The notes under the pieces: model-generated
Told to the model about the DNA's origin: nothing
The model's input: the letters and a program-made list of their open reading frames with translations, nothing else
The model's database searches: none
Source of the DNA: Macrothele yani
Taxonomy: Eukaryota; Arthropoda; Arachnida; Araneae; Macrothelidae
DNA: 64,000 bases
Direction of reading: 5' to 3'
Assembly (NCBI GenBank): GCA_039090855.1
Contig: CM077011.1
Span: 25,449,001-25,513,000 of the forward strand
Shown here: positions 31,360 to 41,865 of the stretch, piece after piece
How the letters are laid out: every line of letters begins with the position of its first letter
How positions within the stretch are numbered: position 1 is the stretch's first letter
Program-made: the position numbers and the translations under genes

Positions 31360-33722
31360 TTGGCCTTTTTACGCTTTCCAACCGTAGGTTGAAGAAGCGT
31401 ATATGCTCCAGCTTTGTCCGTCCGTCTGTCCGCACTATAACTGGCGTAAAAATAGTTCGATTTCGATGAAATTCTAGTATGCGGTAGGGGACCACCTAGG
31501 GACGAACCCTATTGAAAATGGGACAAATGGGGTCAAAGGTCACGACGTAGGAGCGGAATCATTCCATTGCCCTTATGGTCCATAACTTGCGTCAATATGG
31601 TTCGATTTCAATGAAACTTTACTATGTGGTAGGGGACCACCTAGGGACGAACCCTATTGAAAATGGGACAAATGGAGTCAAAGATCACGACGTAGGAGCG
31701 GAATCATTCCATTGCCCTTATGGTCCATAACTTGAGTAAATATGGTTCGATTTCAATGAAACTTTACTATGTGGTAGGGGACCACCTAGGGACGAACCCT
31801 ATTGAAAATGGGACACATGGGGTCAAAGGTCACGACGTAGGAGCGGGATCATTCCATAGCCCTTATGCGTCATAACTTGCGTAAATATGGTTCGATTTCG
31901 ATGAAATTTCAATATGTAGTAGGGGACCACCTGGGGACGAACCCTATTAAAAATGGACGAAATGTGGTCAAAGATCAGGACATAGGATTGCGATCCTTTC
32001 CATTGCCCTTAACCCATATTATTAAGGTGGACGTCAAGTAATTTTGCTTCCTACACTTCCAATGAAAAAAGTTTTGCACACATTGCCTTCACAATTAATG
32101 TGTTACCAAGGATGAAAATTTGAACATCGATTAAAATAACTTCATATTAAAACTTGGAAAACTTAATATGTTCTAAAACATAACCATATTCATATTAAAA
32201 ATCAATAACTTTTCCTTTGGTTGTGTTGAAACCAGAGAAAAGATGGCGCGACCTGTACTTTGATGACGTCAGTGGGCAAAAAAGGTTGGATTGCATATTT
32301 ACGGTTATGGTTTAGAAAATATTAAGTATTCCAAGTTATGAAATCAAGCTATTTTAATCTATGTTAAAATTTTCATCCTTGTGAACGCATTAATTGTCCA
32401 GAAAAAAGATGGCGCGACCTGTGTTTTCATGACGTCAGTAGACAAACAAATGTTGAACTGCATAATTATGGTTATGTTGTAGAAAATATTAAGTATTGCA
32501 AGTTATAAAATGAAGATATTTTAATCGATGTTCAAATTTTCATCCTTGGGAACGCATTAATTGTGAAGAAAATGTGTACAGAAGTTTTTCCATTGGAAGT
32601 ATAGAAAGCAAAATTACTTGACGTCCACCTTAAAGTAGCAATTCTTCTATGTTTGTATGTACATTTTATTTTGAAAACGGCTCTAAGAATTCTGATGAAA
32701 GTCGTTAACCTACCGTTTTCTGGTACTAGAAATCGATTTAGCTTGATCTCGACTTTAAGAGAATTCGTTCAGTGGGTTAAATGACCACCCCGAATTATAA
32801 TGTTTTTAGTGATGGCGTTGTTCCATTATTCCATTAATGTTACCAATGCTTAGAAATCTTATGACGTCACAATCTCGCCGCGTTTGAGAATGTTGGCGCG
32901 CGGTCACGCCATCTGTCTCATTACGTCACGCGTTGTGTGTGGATCCTATTAAAGTTTTATGACGTCACACTTGCGGCGAGTGATAGTCGCGATTCCCATC
33001 TGCCTCATTACGTCCGTCACGCGTTGTGTGATTGTGTCCGTCCGCACAATAACTCGCGTAACAATCATTCGACTTCGATGAAATTTTAGTATCTGGTAGG
33101 GGATCACCTGGGAAGGAACCCTATTTAAAGTGAACGAAATGGGGTCAAAGGTCAGTACATAGGAGCGGGATCCATTCCACTGCTCTTATGCGTCATAACT
33201 AACGTAAAAAAGGTTCGATTTCTATGAAATTTTAGTATGTGGTAGAAAACCACCTGGCGACATACCTTATTGAAAATGGGCGAAATGGGGTCAAAGGTCA
33301 GGACATAGAAGCGGAATCACTTCCATCGCCATTATGCGTCATGACTTAAGTAAAAATGCTTCGATTTGGATGAAATGTTAGTATATTGTAGGGTCTTGCC
33401 TGGGGACGAATTCTATTGAAAATGGGCGAAGTGGGGTCAAAGGTTAGGACACAGGAGAGGGATCTATTCCATAGCCCTTATGCATCATAACTTACATAAA
33501 AATGCTTCGATTGCGACAAAACTTTATCATGTTATTTCGGACGTATACCGAACCGGTTCTGTTGAATATCATCGAAATGGGATCAAAGGTCAGGGCACAG
33601 GACCAAGATTTATTCCACAGCCATTATTCTCATAACTTGAGTGATAACTTGAGTAATGATTTCTGGTATGTTGGAAAGCGTATTATAATCAATGCATTGC
33701 ATGATTTTACTAACTTGTTCTA
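31360..33722 (+). repeat. dispersed element made of ~145-bp tandem units, copy 1
   Basis: Units beginning 'cataacttg' recur at 31436, 31581, 31726 and 31871, 145 bases apart. A second run of units spans about 33040-33700. Each unit holds 'ggttcgatttcNatgaaa', 'ggggaccacctNgggacgaa' and 'ggggtcaaaggtca'. The entry ('ttgaagaagcgtat' then 'tccgtccgtctg') and exit ('gttggaaagcgtat' then 'catgattttactaacttgtt') are shared with 55507-56282, so this is one element with defined ends. It is interrupted by the fold-back at 32022-32633 and a segment at 32640-33040 holding two 'attacgtc...acgcgttgtg' blocks. Confidence 0.82.
32022..32633. mobile_element. TTAA-flanked fold-back element with internal duplication
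   Basis: Long inverted ends of about 125 bases begin ttaaggtggacgtcaagtaa on both sides and share 'ggatgaaaatttgaacatcg'. TTAA lies at both borders (32022-32025 and 32630-32633). A 166-base internal block starting 'agatggcgcgacctgt' is present twice (32241 and 32407) and each copy carries a TGACGTCA palindrome. No open frame encodes a transposase. A half copy with a single block lies at 51109-51385. Confidence 0.82.
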
Positions 33723-34644
33723 TTTCTAAATAACACTTCCACGTTCGCGCTTAAATTGTGCGCTTGAGTGTAACTTTCAATGCTCTAGACACAACACGAT
33801 TGGTAATCGGGAGAACGAGACAAAAGAAAAACAACTTCTACAAAGATGTTATTTGATGCTTCAGTTCATAACGCCACGAAGAGAAGAATCGTGGTGAAGA
33901 GGCCCTAACTGAGCAGCGCTGAGAACTTGAAAGGAATTGAACCTAGAAATAATAAATTTCCTAGCTCCTCAGAAACTACGATTAAGCGGAAGACTCTCTC
34001 CCTGAGTAAAGAAAAGTTCGAAACTCCCTCACTGGGGATTGCACGAAATCAGAAAAATCACGTGATATTGCGGTGAAGATCAACTTTTCCTCTCTAACGA
34101 TTACTCTCCTTGGGAAAAGGAAGACATTTATCATCGTCTACACGAAGACGCAGAAGCCAGATTATTTCCGCTAACAGAAAACTCGAATTCTCTGGCGAAT
34201 GTATTGAGAGAACTATCGAAAAAATATCTCTAGCACGCATCACAGAGAGCTATCTATATATGCAAAAGGAAATATAAAATCCGAAAAGTCACATTCCTGC
34301 TTCCAGCATTAGAAAACTATCGTAAAAAAGTTATATGTAGCACTACCGTTTCGAAAGATGGAAATTTCTTGTGAGGAAGAAAATTCTGTGCCGTTACGAG
34401 AAAAGATATAAATATTTTTTTTGCTGTTTTTCTGTGTAAGAAGTATGTCAGGATATATAAAATTCAAGCCAATCTCTACAATTTGATGTTATGACTCAAG
34501 AACTTTCTAACTTTCAAGTTTTATAGCATTTTGAATCAGAAAACTGTGGATAACTAGAGAACGAAACAGTCAACTAAGAAATTAAGCTGTAACATATACG
34601 ATGTCAGTTCAAAAAGTTCCGAAACTAGGCCGATATACTGCGAT
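33723..34644. other. unassigned spacer
   Basis: I see no gene, repeat or element here. Confidence 0.35.
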
Positions 34645-35834
34645 ACGCCACCCCATGCAGCTTGAATCTTCTCACGCAGTTCTTGCAGATAGTGCGGTAA
34701 TGGTGGAATGCGGATTGCGCGTCCTATAGCATCCCACACATTTTCAATCTGCGACAGATCTGGCGATGCGGCTGGCCATGTCAGAGCGGCAGTGCCTTGA
34801 AGGCAAGCTCACGAGAAAGTAGCAGTATGTGGACGAGCGTTGTCCTGTTTGAAAAACGCACCGGAGTGAGCGTTCAGAAAAGGTAGAGCCACTGGTTGCA
34901 GGACCTCATTAACGTAACGTTGGGCTCTCAAAGTGCCTGTAATGAACATCAAAGGTGATCTGGCATCGTAGGTAATTGCACCAGACACCATAACACCAGG
35001 TCTTCTGGACGTGTGACGCTCGACAACAAACCGTTCGTCTTGGCGCTGACCTCGGTGCCCCTACACACGGATAAGTTGGTCGTCTGCTCCAAATCAAAAG
35101 CTGAACTCGTCACTGAAGATCACCCGTTGCCATTCTGCGTGGCTCCTTGAGAGTCTGGCACATTGCAGTCTTTGGCGGCGATGCAATGCTGTTAAAGGCA
35201 GTCGTCGTAACGGTCTGCGTGCGTGTAGTCTTGCGTCACGCAGTCGTCTGCCAGTAGTGCTGGCATTAACTGGACAATGCATGGAGGGAACCACTGCTCT
35301 CTGAATATCCGCAATCGTGGCTGTTGTGTCACTCCGCGCATGTCGGACAACCCGTCGGTCCTCTCTCTCCGTGGGTCGTCTAGGTCACCCAGACCCTTCC
35401 TGTCGCTGTTGCGTGCCTTGTTCTATCAGCTGCCGCCAGCGGCGTGCTATGGTGATATCCGCACGACCGGTATGGCGCGCAATACGGCGTTAAGACCATT
35501 CCGCTTCCCGGAACCCGACCATGCGGCCCCTCTTGAACTCTTCCAACTGCTCGAATTGCTTCCGAACTTTTCTCCGAGGCATACTTCACTTGCAAAGGAT
35601 GAAACCAACAAAGCAGCATGCGTAAGAATGGCAAGCACGCGCAACGGAACGACCTTATATAGCCGGTCAGGCACAGCGCTACGGCCCCTCCTTGCTTGCG
35701 ACGCATGCGCGGCTGAGCGTGATACTTGAAACATTTGCATGTGTCACGATGCCAAACCTGCTCACCAATTTTCATTCCTGTCGGTTGCTTCTTTCTGAGT
35801 GCAATTATTTTATTTTATTTTTTTTGACGATGAG
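34645..35834 (-). mobile_element. Tc1-like element, truncated sister of the 21.7 kb copy
   Basis: The right end (inward) reads gatgagttt- then 'gacgatg' style sequence and 'attgcactcagaaagaagcaaccgacagg', matching the left end of the 21729 element with changes. The C-terminal end and second terminal repeat are missing beyond about 34645. Confidence 0.82.
34650..35582 (-). pseudogene. Tc1-like transposase (32-residue D-E spacing), broken
   Basis: The start MPRRKVRKQFEQLEEF at 35582 is close to the sister copy. The helix-turn-helix region, hinge and basic linker are readable with stops. The first catalytic motif is FSDEFSF. The second is FKQDNARPHTATFS, followed by a stop. The third is SPDLSQIENVWDAIGRAI. 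The spacing from second aspartate to glutamate is again 32 residues. The C-terminus ends after REKIQAAWGG, where homology to the sister stops. Confidence 0.85.
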
Positions 35835-35857
35835 TTTACATCTGTTGAAGCTGATTT

Positions 35858-36096
35858 CGGCCGCTTCGGTGGCGCAGTGGTCGAAGCAATGGCTTCTGAT
35901 ATTCATTCGAAAGGGGTCCGGGTTGAAATCCCGGTGAGGCATGGATGTTGTGTTTGTCTTACGGCACTGGCTCTCTCTCTCCCTTCCCTGGAAGCAGTGG
36001 CTCTAAATTAGGGACAGGCGACTGCTTATAACCCACTGAGCTGCTTACGGTGGTCTTAAAACCTCCAATCCAAAAAAAAAAAAAAAAAAAGAAATA
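35858..36096 (+). mobile_element. SINE-A with target duplication
   Basis: A box (cggtggcgcagtgg) and a mutated B box (gggttgaaatccc). The A tail is about 18 bases. The duplication aagctgattt lies at 35848-35857 and 36097-36106. Confidence 0.92.
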
Positions 36097-36217
36097 AAGC
36101 TGATTTTAGCCTATTTTGCTAACCCGGAATTAATTCCCTCAAGCCGGTAAAGAGTTAAATCTTCATATTTCCAAAGTGACAGTACAACATATTTTTGCAA
36201 AGCACAAGGCTTGAACA

Positions 36218-36521
36218 ACCGACATGACGCAGTTGGTTAACGCGTTGTGTGCAATGCGGGAGGCGGACGTTTCTGTCGGGTGTTCGAATCCCGGTCCAGC
36301 GGGTCATCTAGTCAGCGGTTTTTCTAAAGGTTTCCACTGACTCCCTGGGCTTGGGGACGCGAACGCGTTGATGGTTCCCTGTGAAGTCGGCCCCGGACGC
36401 ACTTTGTTCCTTACCCACATGCACCAGAGAAATGGCAAGCCGGCTACACCAATTTGCCAGTAACCCACAAAGACGCATAATCGTCTTTGAGGGACTTAAC
36501 CCATCATGGACTGACAAGGTA

Positions 36522-36555
<34 letters not shown>

Positions 36556-36556
36556 A
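36218..36556 (+). mobile_element. SINE-C (tRNA-headed) ending in a GA repeat
   Basis: The head has an A box (tgacgcagttggttaac) and a B box (ggtgttcgaatcccgg). The body ends 'catcatggactgacaagg' and the tail is an (AG)n run at about 36523-36555. The body differs from SINE-A and SINE-B. It may be flanked by weak 'ttgaa' repeats. No second copy is seen here. Confidence 0.7.
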
Positions 36557-36593
36557 GGGTTGAAGACATGTACTATATTCCGATTTAATATTA

Positions 36594-36753
36594 ATACAAA
36601 CATTTGACGTGGACTAGGAACATCAAACAGAGGTCATCGCTCTTTCCACGTTCATAAGTGAGTCACGGAAAAATTCTCATTGGCCGCCACCGGGAATCGA
36701 ACCCAGGGTCTTCCAGTTACGCGCCGGATATGCTTCCACTGCACAACAGCGGC
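36594..36753 (-). mobile_element. SINE-D (tRNA-headed), copy 1
   Basis: On the minus strand a tRNA-like head (36682-36753) is followed by 'aatgagaat', 'gactcacttatgaacgtgg' and 'gacctctgtttgatg', ending near 'ccacgtcaaatgt'. Copies 2 and 3 form an inverted pair just downstream. Confidence 0.78.
36682..36753 (-). ncRNA. tRNA-like cloverleaf in SINE-D head
   Basis: The minus strand folds as a tRNA. The acceptor pairs GCCGCTG with TGGCGGC (two wobbles). The D arm is GTGC/GCAT. The anticodon arm is TCCGG/CTGGA around loop CGCGTAA. The T arm is CTGGG/CCCGG around TTCGATT. The would-be anticodon is CGT, but position 33 is G rather than T and there is no sign of an independent gene. I read it as a SINE head, not a working tRNA. 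Confidence 0.6.
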
Positions 36754-36890
36754 CCTGAATTCCTCCAGACTCACACACACTAACTGCCGAGCCAATTTGG
36801 CCGGTTACTTCTTGGAGCCCCGCATAATGCTGGGACTCACCAAAGATGGTAAGTAGCAACGGAACAAATAGTTAGAAGGCAAATGAATAA

Positions 36891-37030
36891 TTAATACAGA
36901 CATTTGACGTGGACTAGGAACATCAAACAGAGGTCATCGCTCTTTCCACGTTCATAAGTGAGTCACGGAAAACTTCTCATTGGCCGCCATCGGGAATCGA
37001 ACCCAGGGTCTTCCAGTTACGCACCGGATG
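36891..37030 (-). mobile_element. SINE-D, copy 2 (left arm of palindrome)
   Basis: Nearly identical to copy 1 over the body and the B-box region. The head breaks off before the A box, where it meets the inverted copy 3. Confidence 0.75.
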
Positions 37031-37158
37031 TGCAGTGGAAGCATATCCGGCGCGTAACTGGAAATCCTGTAATTTTGATTTCCGATGGCGGCCAATGAGA
37101 ATTTTTCCGTGACTCACTTATGAACTGTGGAAAGAGCGATGACCTCTGTTTGATGTCC
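37031..37158 (+). mobile_element. SINE-D, copy 3 (right arm of palindrome)
   Basis: Plus-strand copy starting at the A box (gtgcagtggaagc). Its B box is replaced by an insertion-like 'cctgtaattttgatttc'. It pairs with copy 2 over more than 100 bases. Confidence 0.75.
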
Positions 37159-37159
37159 G

Positions 37160-37540
37160 ATTTAATACTGTATTTTGATAACCTTTCTACGGAGCAGGAA
37201 AAACGAACTTCCTAGGAAGAAATACATAGGGCTACACGAGGAAAAACACGGAAGTCATTATTCCTTGGCAAATTCCGGATGCTATTTTAAAGTTAAAAAA
37301 ATTAAAATATGGCACATCTTTAACTGTGTGGGCAAGACAATTTTCAGGATAGGCTAGAGTCTACCCTCGCAACCCTTTGGCGACGTTCCTTCCCCCGGGT
37401 ACCGCGCCTCAAGGGGTTCTGCTAATAATCGACACAAAAATTGTATAAGTTGCCGAATAAAATAATTGTGACACCACTTAGCGAATGTAACCTGATTTGT
37501 ATGGCATATCGGAATGTCTGAATACACCGAAATCAATCGA
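37160..37540. other. unassigned spacer
   Basis: I see no gene or repeat here. Confidence 0.35.
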
Positions 37541-37760
37541 GGCAATTCTGGCAGAGTGGTCTAAGCGATGGCCTCTGATCATTCGTCAGAAAGGGGTCCG
37601 GGTTCGAATCCCGGTGAGGCATGGATGTTGTGTATGTCTTACGGCGCTGACTCTTTACCTTCCCTGGAACCAGTGGCCCCAAATTCGGGACGGGCCACTG
37701 CTTATAGCCCATTGAGTTGCTCACGGCGGTCGTTAAACCTCCAATCATAAAATAAAAAAA
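37541..37760 (+). mobile_element. SINE-A
   Basis: Complete from 'ctggcagagtggtctaagcg' through the B box gggttcgaatccc to a short tail 'ataaaataaaaaaa'. I could not find a clean target duplication. Confidence 0.87.
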
Positions 37761-38764
37761 TTGTTGTTGATTAGACGGGATAGTTCTGAATTCTGATAGC
37801 ACTAGATTCCTGTATGTGCATCGATAAAACATCCGAAAATAGAAACAGCTACTTACTTCCAATAGCGGCTAAAAAGTATGTTACGAAGATGACAAATGGC
37901 GCACAAAAGATTTCTCATAGCAGAAGGAATGTCAGAGACAAAGAGATTTCTAAATCAAACAGTTAAAAGAACAAACATGGAATGGAGCGTGATATAACTC
38001 TACGCCTTCTAGCCGAAGAATTTCGCAGAAAGGAAAAGTTCAAGATAGGCAAAAAGTATATTCTTGATGGAAAAAGCTATGCTAAGAAAAAATAACTTTT
38101 TAAGTACGTCTCCCGGAAGTAGATATAGCGAGAAAAAGATGTTGACATTTACGTTCAATAGCGATGCAGCTTTGCGTTACTTAAAGAGGAAAAGGCACCC
38201 CCCTCCCTCCAAATCTTCATTGTAGAGAATAACATACAGTAAAAAAGAAATTTCTCGATAGGGTTTGTAGAAGCGGAGATACAACTGCAAACACAAGTAC
38301 ACAAGCACCACCTAACAACAGAACTGTGAACTAAAAAATTCATCAAGTATAAACCTAAAGTGTTTCACAATGTAAATGGTATACGGTGCTGAAATCATTT
38401 TTTAAGCAGAGATATTTAGAAAAACAGATTAGACATTGGTGCCCCTAGCAAAGAAATTATGTATTATTTCGGGAAGAAAATAAACAGAAAAGCAGTATCT
38501 GATTAAAAAAGGATTTGTTTGATCAGTTTTTTATTCCTGCAGATATTGCTGTCAGTGGTAACGTGAGCATATATTTGAGAAACGAATTTCTCTGAAGAAA
38601 TAATCCTTCTTCATTGATAACGTGAGTGTCAGACGTGTGCGTTAAAAAAATTTTGGAATTATGTCTGAAACATTTCACACCGAAAACGCTCTCCAACAAA
38701 AATAGAATTTTTCAAATCGGACTCATAGAAGTATAAATATTAAAAAAAATAAGATATCCGTAAA

Positions 38765-39427
38765 ATTGTTCGAGGTAGACGTGCTGTTAACAGGTTTGTC
38801 CACGATAACCAATGGGCCGGGACCATACCATGAAAAACATCCCCCACACGTGTACACTGCCACCTCCAAACTTGACCGTAGCAACAGCACACTGTGGTAA
38901 ATAGCGTTCCCCCAGCTGCCGCCATACCCCCACACGGCCATAAGACTGATGGATCGTGTATCTGTATTCATCAGTCCGTAGGACCCGTTTTCTTTGATCT
39001 ACGGTCCACGATAAATGTTCTTTACACCATGCTAAACGACGAGTAGCTTTCACAGTGGAGATGAAAGGCTTCTGAGCAGCCGCATGATCACGGTAACCTA
39101 TGGAATAAAGTTCTCTGCGAATGGTACATGTACATACCGAGGTTCCAGCATTTTTACTCACCTGTACACTGAAGTATTTAGCAGTACTCCGTCGATTAGC
39201 TGTAACGACTCTCCTGAGGCTTCGACGTCCTCTATCACTGATTTTCTTTGGTCTGCTGGTACGTTTTGCTGCTTCAGGCACGCCATGTGTCTTCCATTTA
39301 TTCAGTACATACAAAACAGTTGACTTGGGTATGTTGCAAGTCTCTAGGTTTCTCTTATGGACAACCCACTAATATAATACCCAACAATCTTTCCTTTCTC
39401 AAAGTCAGTTCTCTCCCGCCGCGACAT
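38765..39427 (-). pseudogene. Tc1-like transposase, truncated
   Basis: The start MSRRERTDFEKGKIVGYY at 39427 begins a helix-turn-helix region. Stops and a shift occur before 39314. From there 176 codons stay open: a basic linker (RTSRPKKISDRGRRSL), LAWCKEHLSWTVDQ, and VLRTDEYRYT, where the first catalytic aspartate survives but the serine after the glutamate is tyrosine. The tail WGMFF and PGPLVIVDKPVNST end the copy, so the second and third catalytic residues are absent. Confidence 0.86.
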
Positions 39428-39576
39428 TTTCACTGAACCTCACAGTGCGACATGATCGCGGTCAGTTGCAGGCTTGTTTTTATACCGTTTGCAGCGATAT
39501 CGCGCATCTTAACAACGCAGCGGATCCGTTCATTTGCTTTTGAAGGAGTGTCCTGTGACTTTTTGTCAATATAGTG
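38765..39576 (-). mobile_element. Tc1-like element, truncated at its 3' end
   Basis: The right terminal repeat (inward read cactatattgacaaaaagtc) is followed by TA at 39577-39578. Homology ends at about 38765 in the middle of the transposase, where the decayed repeat field resumes. Confidence 0.85.
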
Positions 39577-40802
39577 TATATATATAGCATTTTACTCAAT
39601 TTCCTGTTCTGTGGTCTCCGTGTACATAAGTATACATGCTATATATGTTGGGTTTTTTTCTTAATATTAAGTGTTATAAAATTAATTTTGAAATGTAACA
39701 TGGTCAAATGTAACCCCATAACGAAAAATAAATGAAATGAAATGAAACAGAAATAGCTACATACAAACGCTAGCGGCTGAAAAGAGTGTTGCGGAAATTA
39801 ACACATTGTGCGCAGAAAGTTTCTTATACCTAGAAGAAGATATTAGGGACAAAGGATTTTCAAATCAAAGAGTTAAGAGAAGAGATACAGAGGAAAACAT
39901 CATATAACTTTACTCCCCTAGCGGAACAACTTTCTGTTACTTAAAGAAGAAAATGTATTCAAAGTACTCTTAATAAGGATTTGTCTAAGGAGTTTTTAGA
40001 ATCGAATTAACTTACTCAAATAGAAACACATGCTGGTGCTCCTAGCCGAAGATCTTTTAAAAATGGAAAAGTACAAAACATGCAGAAAGTATTCTTCATG
40101 GAAAACCTGTGCTAAGGAAACAAAATTTCTCAAATGCGTCTCTTGAAAGCATAAGTGGCGAGAAAAAAGTTTTGACCTTTACGTCTACTAGTGCAAAAAC
40201 TGTGCGTTCCTTAAATAGGATAATGTTCCCCATCTTTACTGTAGCAAATAGCGCATAGTTAAAAAGAAATTTCTCAATAGGATGTTTAGAAGCGTATATG
40301 CTGTTGCAAATATAAATACACACTAACACCACCTAGAGCCAGATCTCTCAACTAAACAATACCCACAAGTACATACAAAGTGTTCCACGTGGTGAATTGT
40401 ATCTGGTGTTGAGATAATACCTTTTTAATCGGAATTTCAGAAACAGAGGTATCAAGAAAAATAGATAAAACATTTGAGCCCCCTAGCCGTAAAATTGCGA
40501 AATTATTTGTGCAGAAAAGGCGCAGAAAATATTTTCATAATTACTAGTACCTGACCGAAAAAACATTTCTTTATGATGATCGGGTTTTTAGACGCGCAGA
40601 TATTGAAACAGAAACAAGAACTTACGTCTTCTTGTGGTAGACTTGAGTGTTAAAAAACATTTGAAGTCATATGCAAAACATCTCGCTCCAAAAATGCCCT
40701 CCGACAGAGAAACAATTTTTCAAATCGGACTACTAGAAGCATAGATATAGGGGGAAATAAGATATACAACTACGCTTCTAGCGGGAATATATGCATTATT
40801 TT

Positions 40803-41027
40803 TTATTTTTATATTTTTTGATTGAAGGTTTAACGACCACCGTGAGCAACTCCATGGGCTGTAAGCAGTTGCCCATTCCTGATTTAGAGCGACTGGTTCC
40901 ACGGAAGGGATAGAGCCAGTGCCGTAAGACATATGCAATATCCATGCCACACCAGGATTCGAACCCGGACCCATCACAAACCAATGGTCGAAAGCCATCG
41001 CTTATACCACTGCGCCACCGGGGCAGC
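40803..41027 (-). mobile_element. SINE-A with target duplication
   Basis: The head, body and short tail are complete. It is flanked by tatgcattatttt (40790-40802) and tatgctttatttt (41028-41040), 12 of 13 bases equal. Confidence 0.9.
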
Positions 41028-41047
41028 TATGCTTTATTTTAAACCCA

Positions 41048-41100
41048 AGGATGCTCACGGTGGTCGTTAAATCTCCAATAAACAAAAAAAAAAAAAAAAA
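41048..41100 (+). mobile_element. SINE-A, 3' end fragment
   Basis: Only 'tgctcacggtggtcgttaaa' and 'ctccaataaac' with an A tail of about 18 bases remain. It lies 20 bases after the minus-strand copy. Confidence 0.8.
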
Positions 41101-41552
41101 CCGCACGGTATTTTTATTTTAAACACGAGGTAGTATTCTCGAAAGGTTTTCTGTTGTGAGCGGTATGTGATTGCAAAAGAATTTTCTAATGTATTTTTCA
41201 TAGCGGCAGTTATTGCTAGAAATACGTCAGAAAGAGAAATATACACTTACGCTAGCGGCAAAACGTTCTTCACCAAAAATTAGGAATTTCATTCAAAACA
41301 CTTCTCATAAGGAGGTCTATCAGATGCAAAATCAATTTTTTTAACTGAGACTTCTAGATGCATAGATATCGTAGAAATATCGATTTAACTTTACGCACCC
41401 CAACGAAAGAACTGGCCACTACTTGAAAAAAGAAATGTACCATACTAGTCTTCGGTATAAAGGTATTGCAGGGAAGAAATGATTTTTTCATTTGGATATT
41501 TAGAAGCAATTACATGGAACAAGATGTATTTTGGATTCGATATCATACATTT

Positions 41553-41566
41553 ACGCCCTCTAGCGG
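41553..41566 (-). promoter_or_regulatory. CTCF-like motif
   Basis: The reverse complement is ccgctagagggcgt, the same 14-mer as at 8608-8621. Here it lies within the 'ctagcgg' units of the decayed repeat field, so it may be a repeat-borne site. Confidence 0.3.
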
Positions 41567-41634
41567 CAAAGTTATGCATCGGAAAAACTGATAAAGCAAA
41601 GATAATCGTTCTAACAGTTCAAGCTATTCAGTTC

Positions 41635-41865
41635 TTTTTTTTTTTTTTTTTTTTTTTGAATAAAGTTTTAACGACCACCGTGAGCAACTCCGTGGGCTAT
41701 AAGCAGTCGCCCGCCACTAATTTAGGGCCACCAGTTCCAGGAAAGGGAGAGAGCCAGCACCGTAAGACAAACACAACATCCATGTCTGACCGGGATTCGA
41801 ACCCGGGTCCATCTCCGACGAATGGTCAGAAACCAGCGTTTAGACCACTGCGCCACCGGGGCTGC
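41635..41865 (-). mobile_element. SINE-A
   Basis: The T run at 41635-41657 is the tail. The head ends at 'ccaccggggctgcc' with a good B box (cgggattcgaacccggg). Flanking duplication is unclear. Confidence 0.87.

Larger units (their letters stand above)
37800..41600. repeat. long field of decayed tandem repeats
   Basis: Two segments of about 750 bases (38000-38760 and 40030-40760) align in order by eye. Shared landmarks are 'tctagccgaagaNNtt', 'aagaaatttctcNatagg', 'acNcaagcaccaccta' and 'caatttttcaaatcggact'. Both are made of shorter units in which 'ctagcgg' and 'tagaagcatagata' return. Similar units continue at 41140-41600. A Tc1 and two SINEs are inserted. No gene is seen. Confidence 0.65.

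Noticed and set aside
32850..32990. Cluster of CRE-type sites as a promoter
   Set aside because: The tgacgtca-like sites are inside repeated blocks of the dispersed element and no gene follows.
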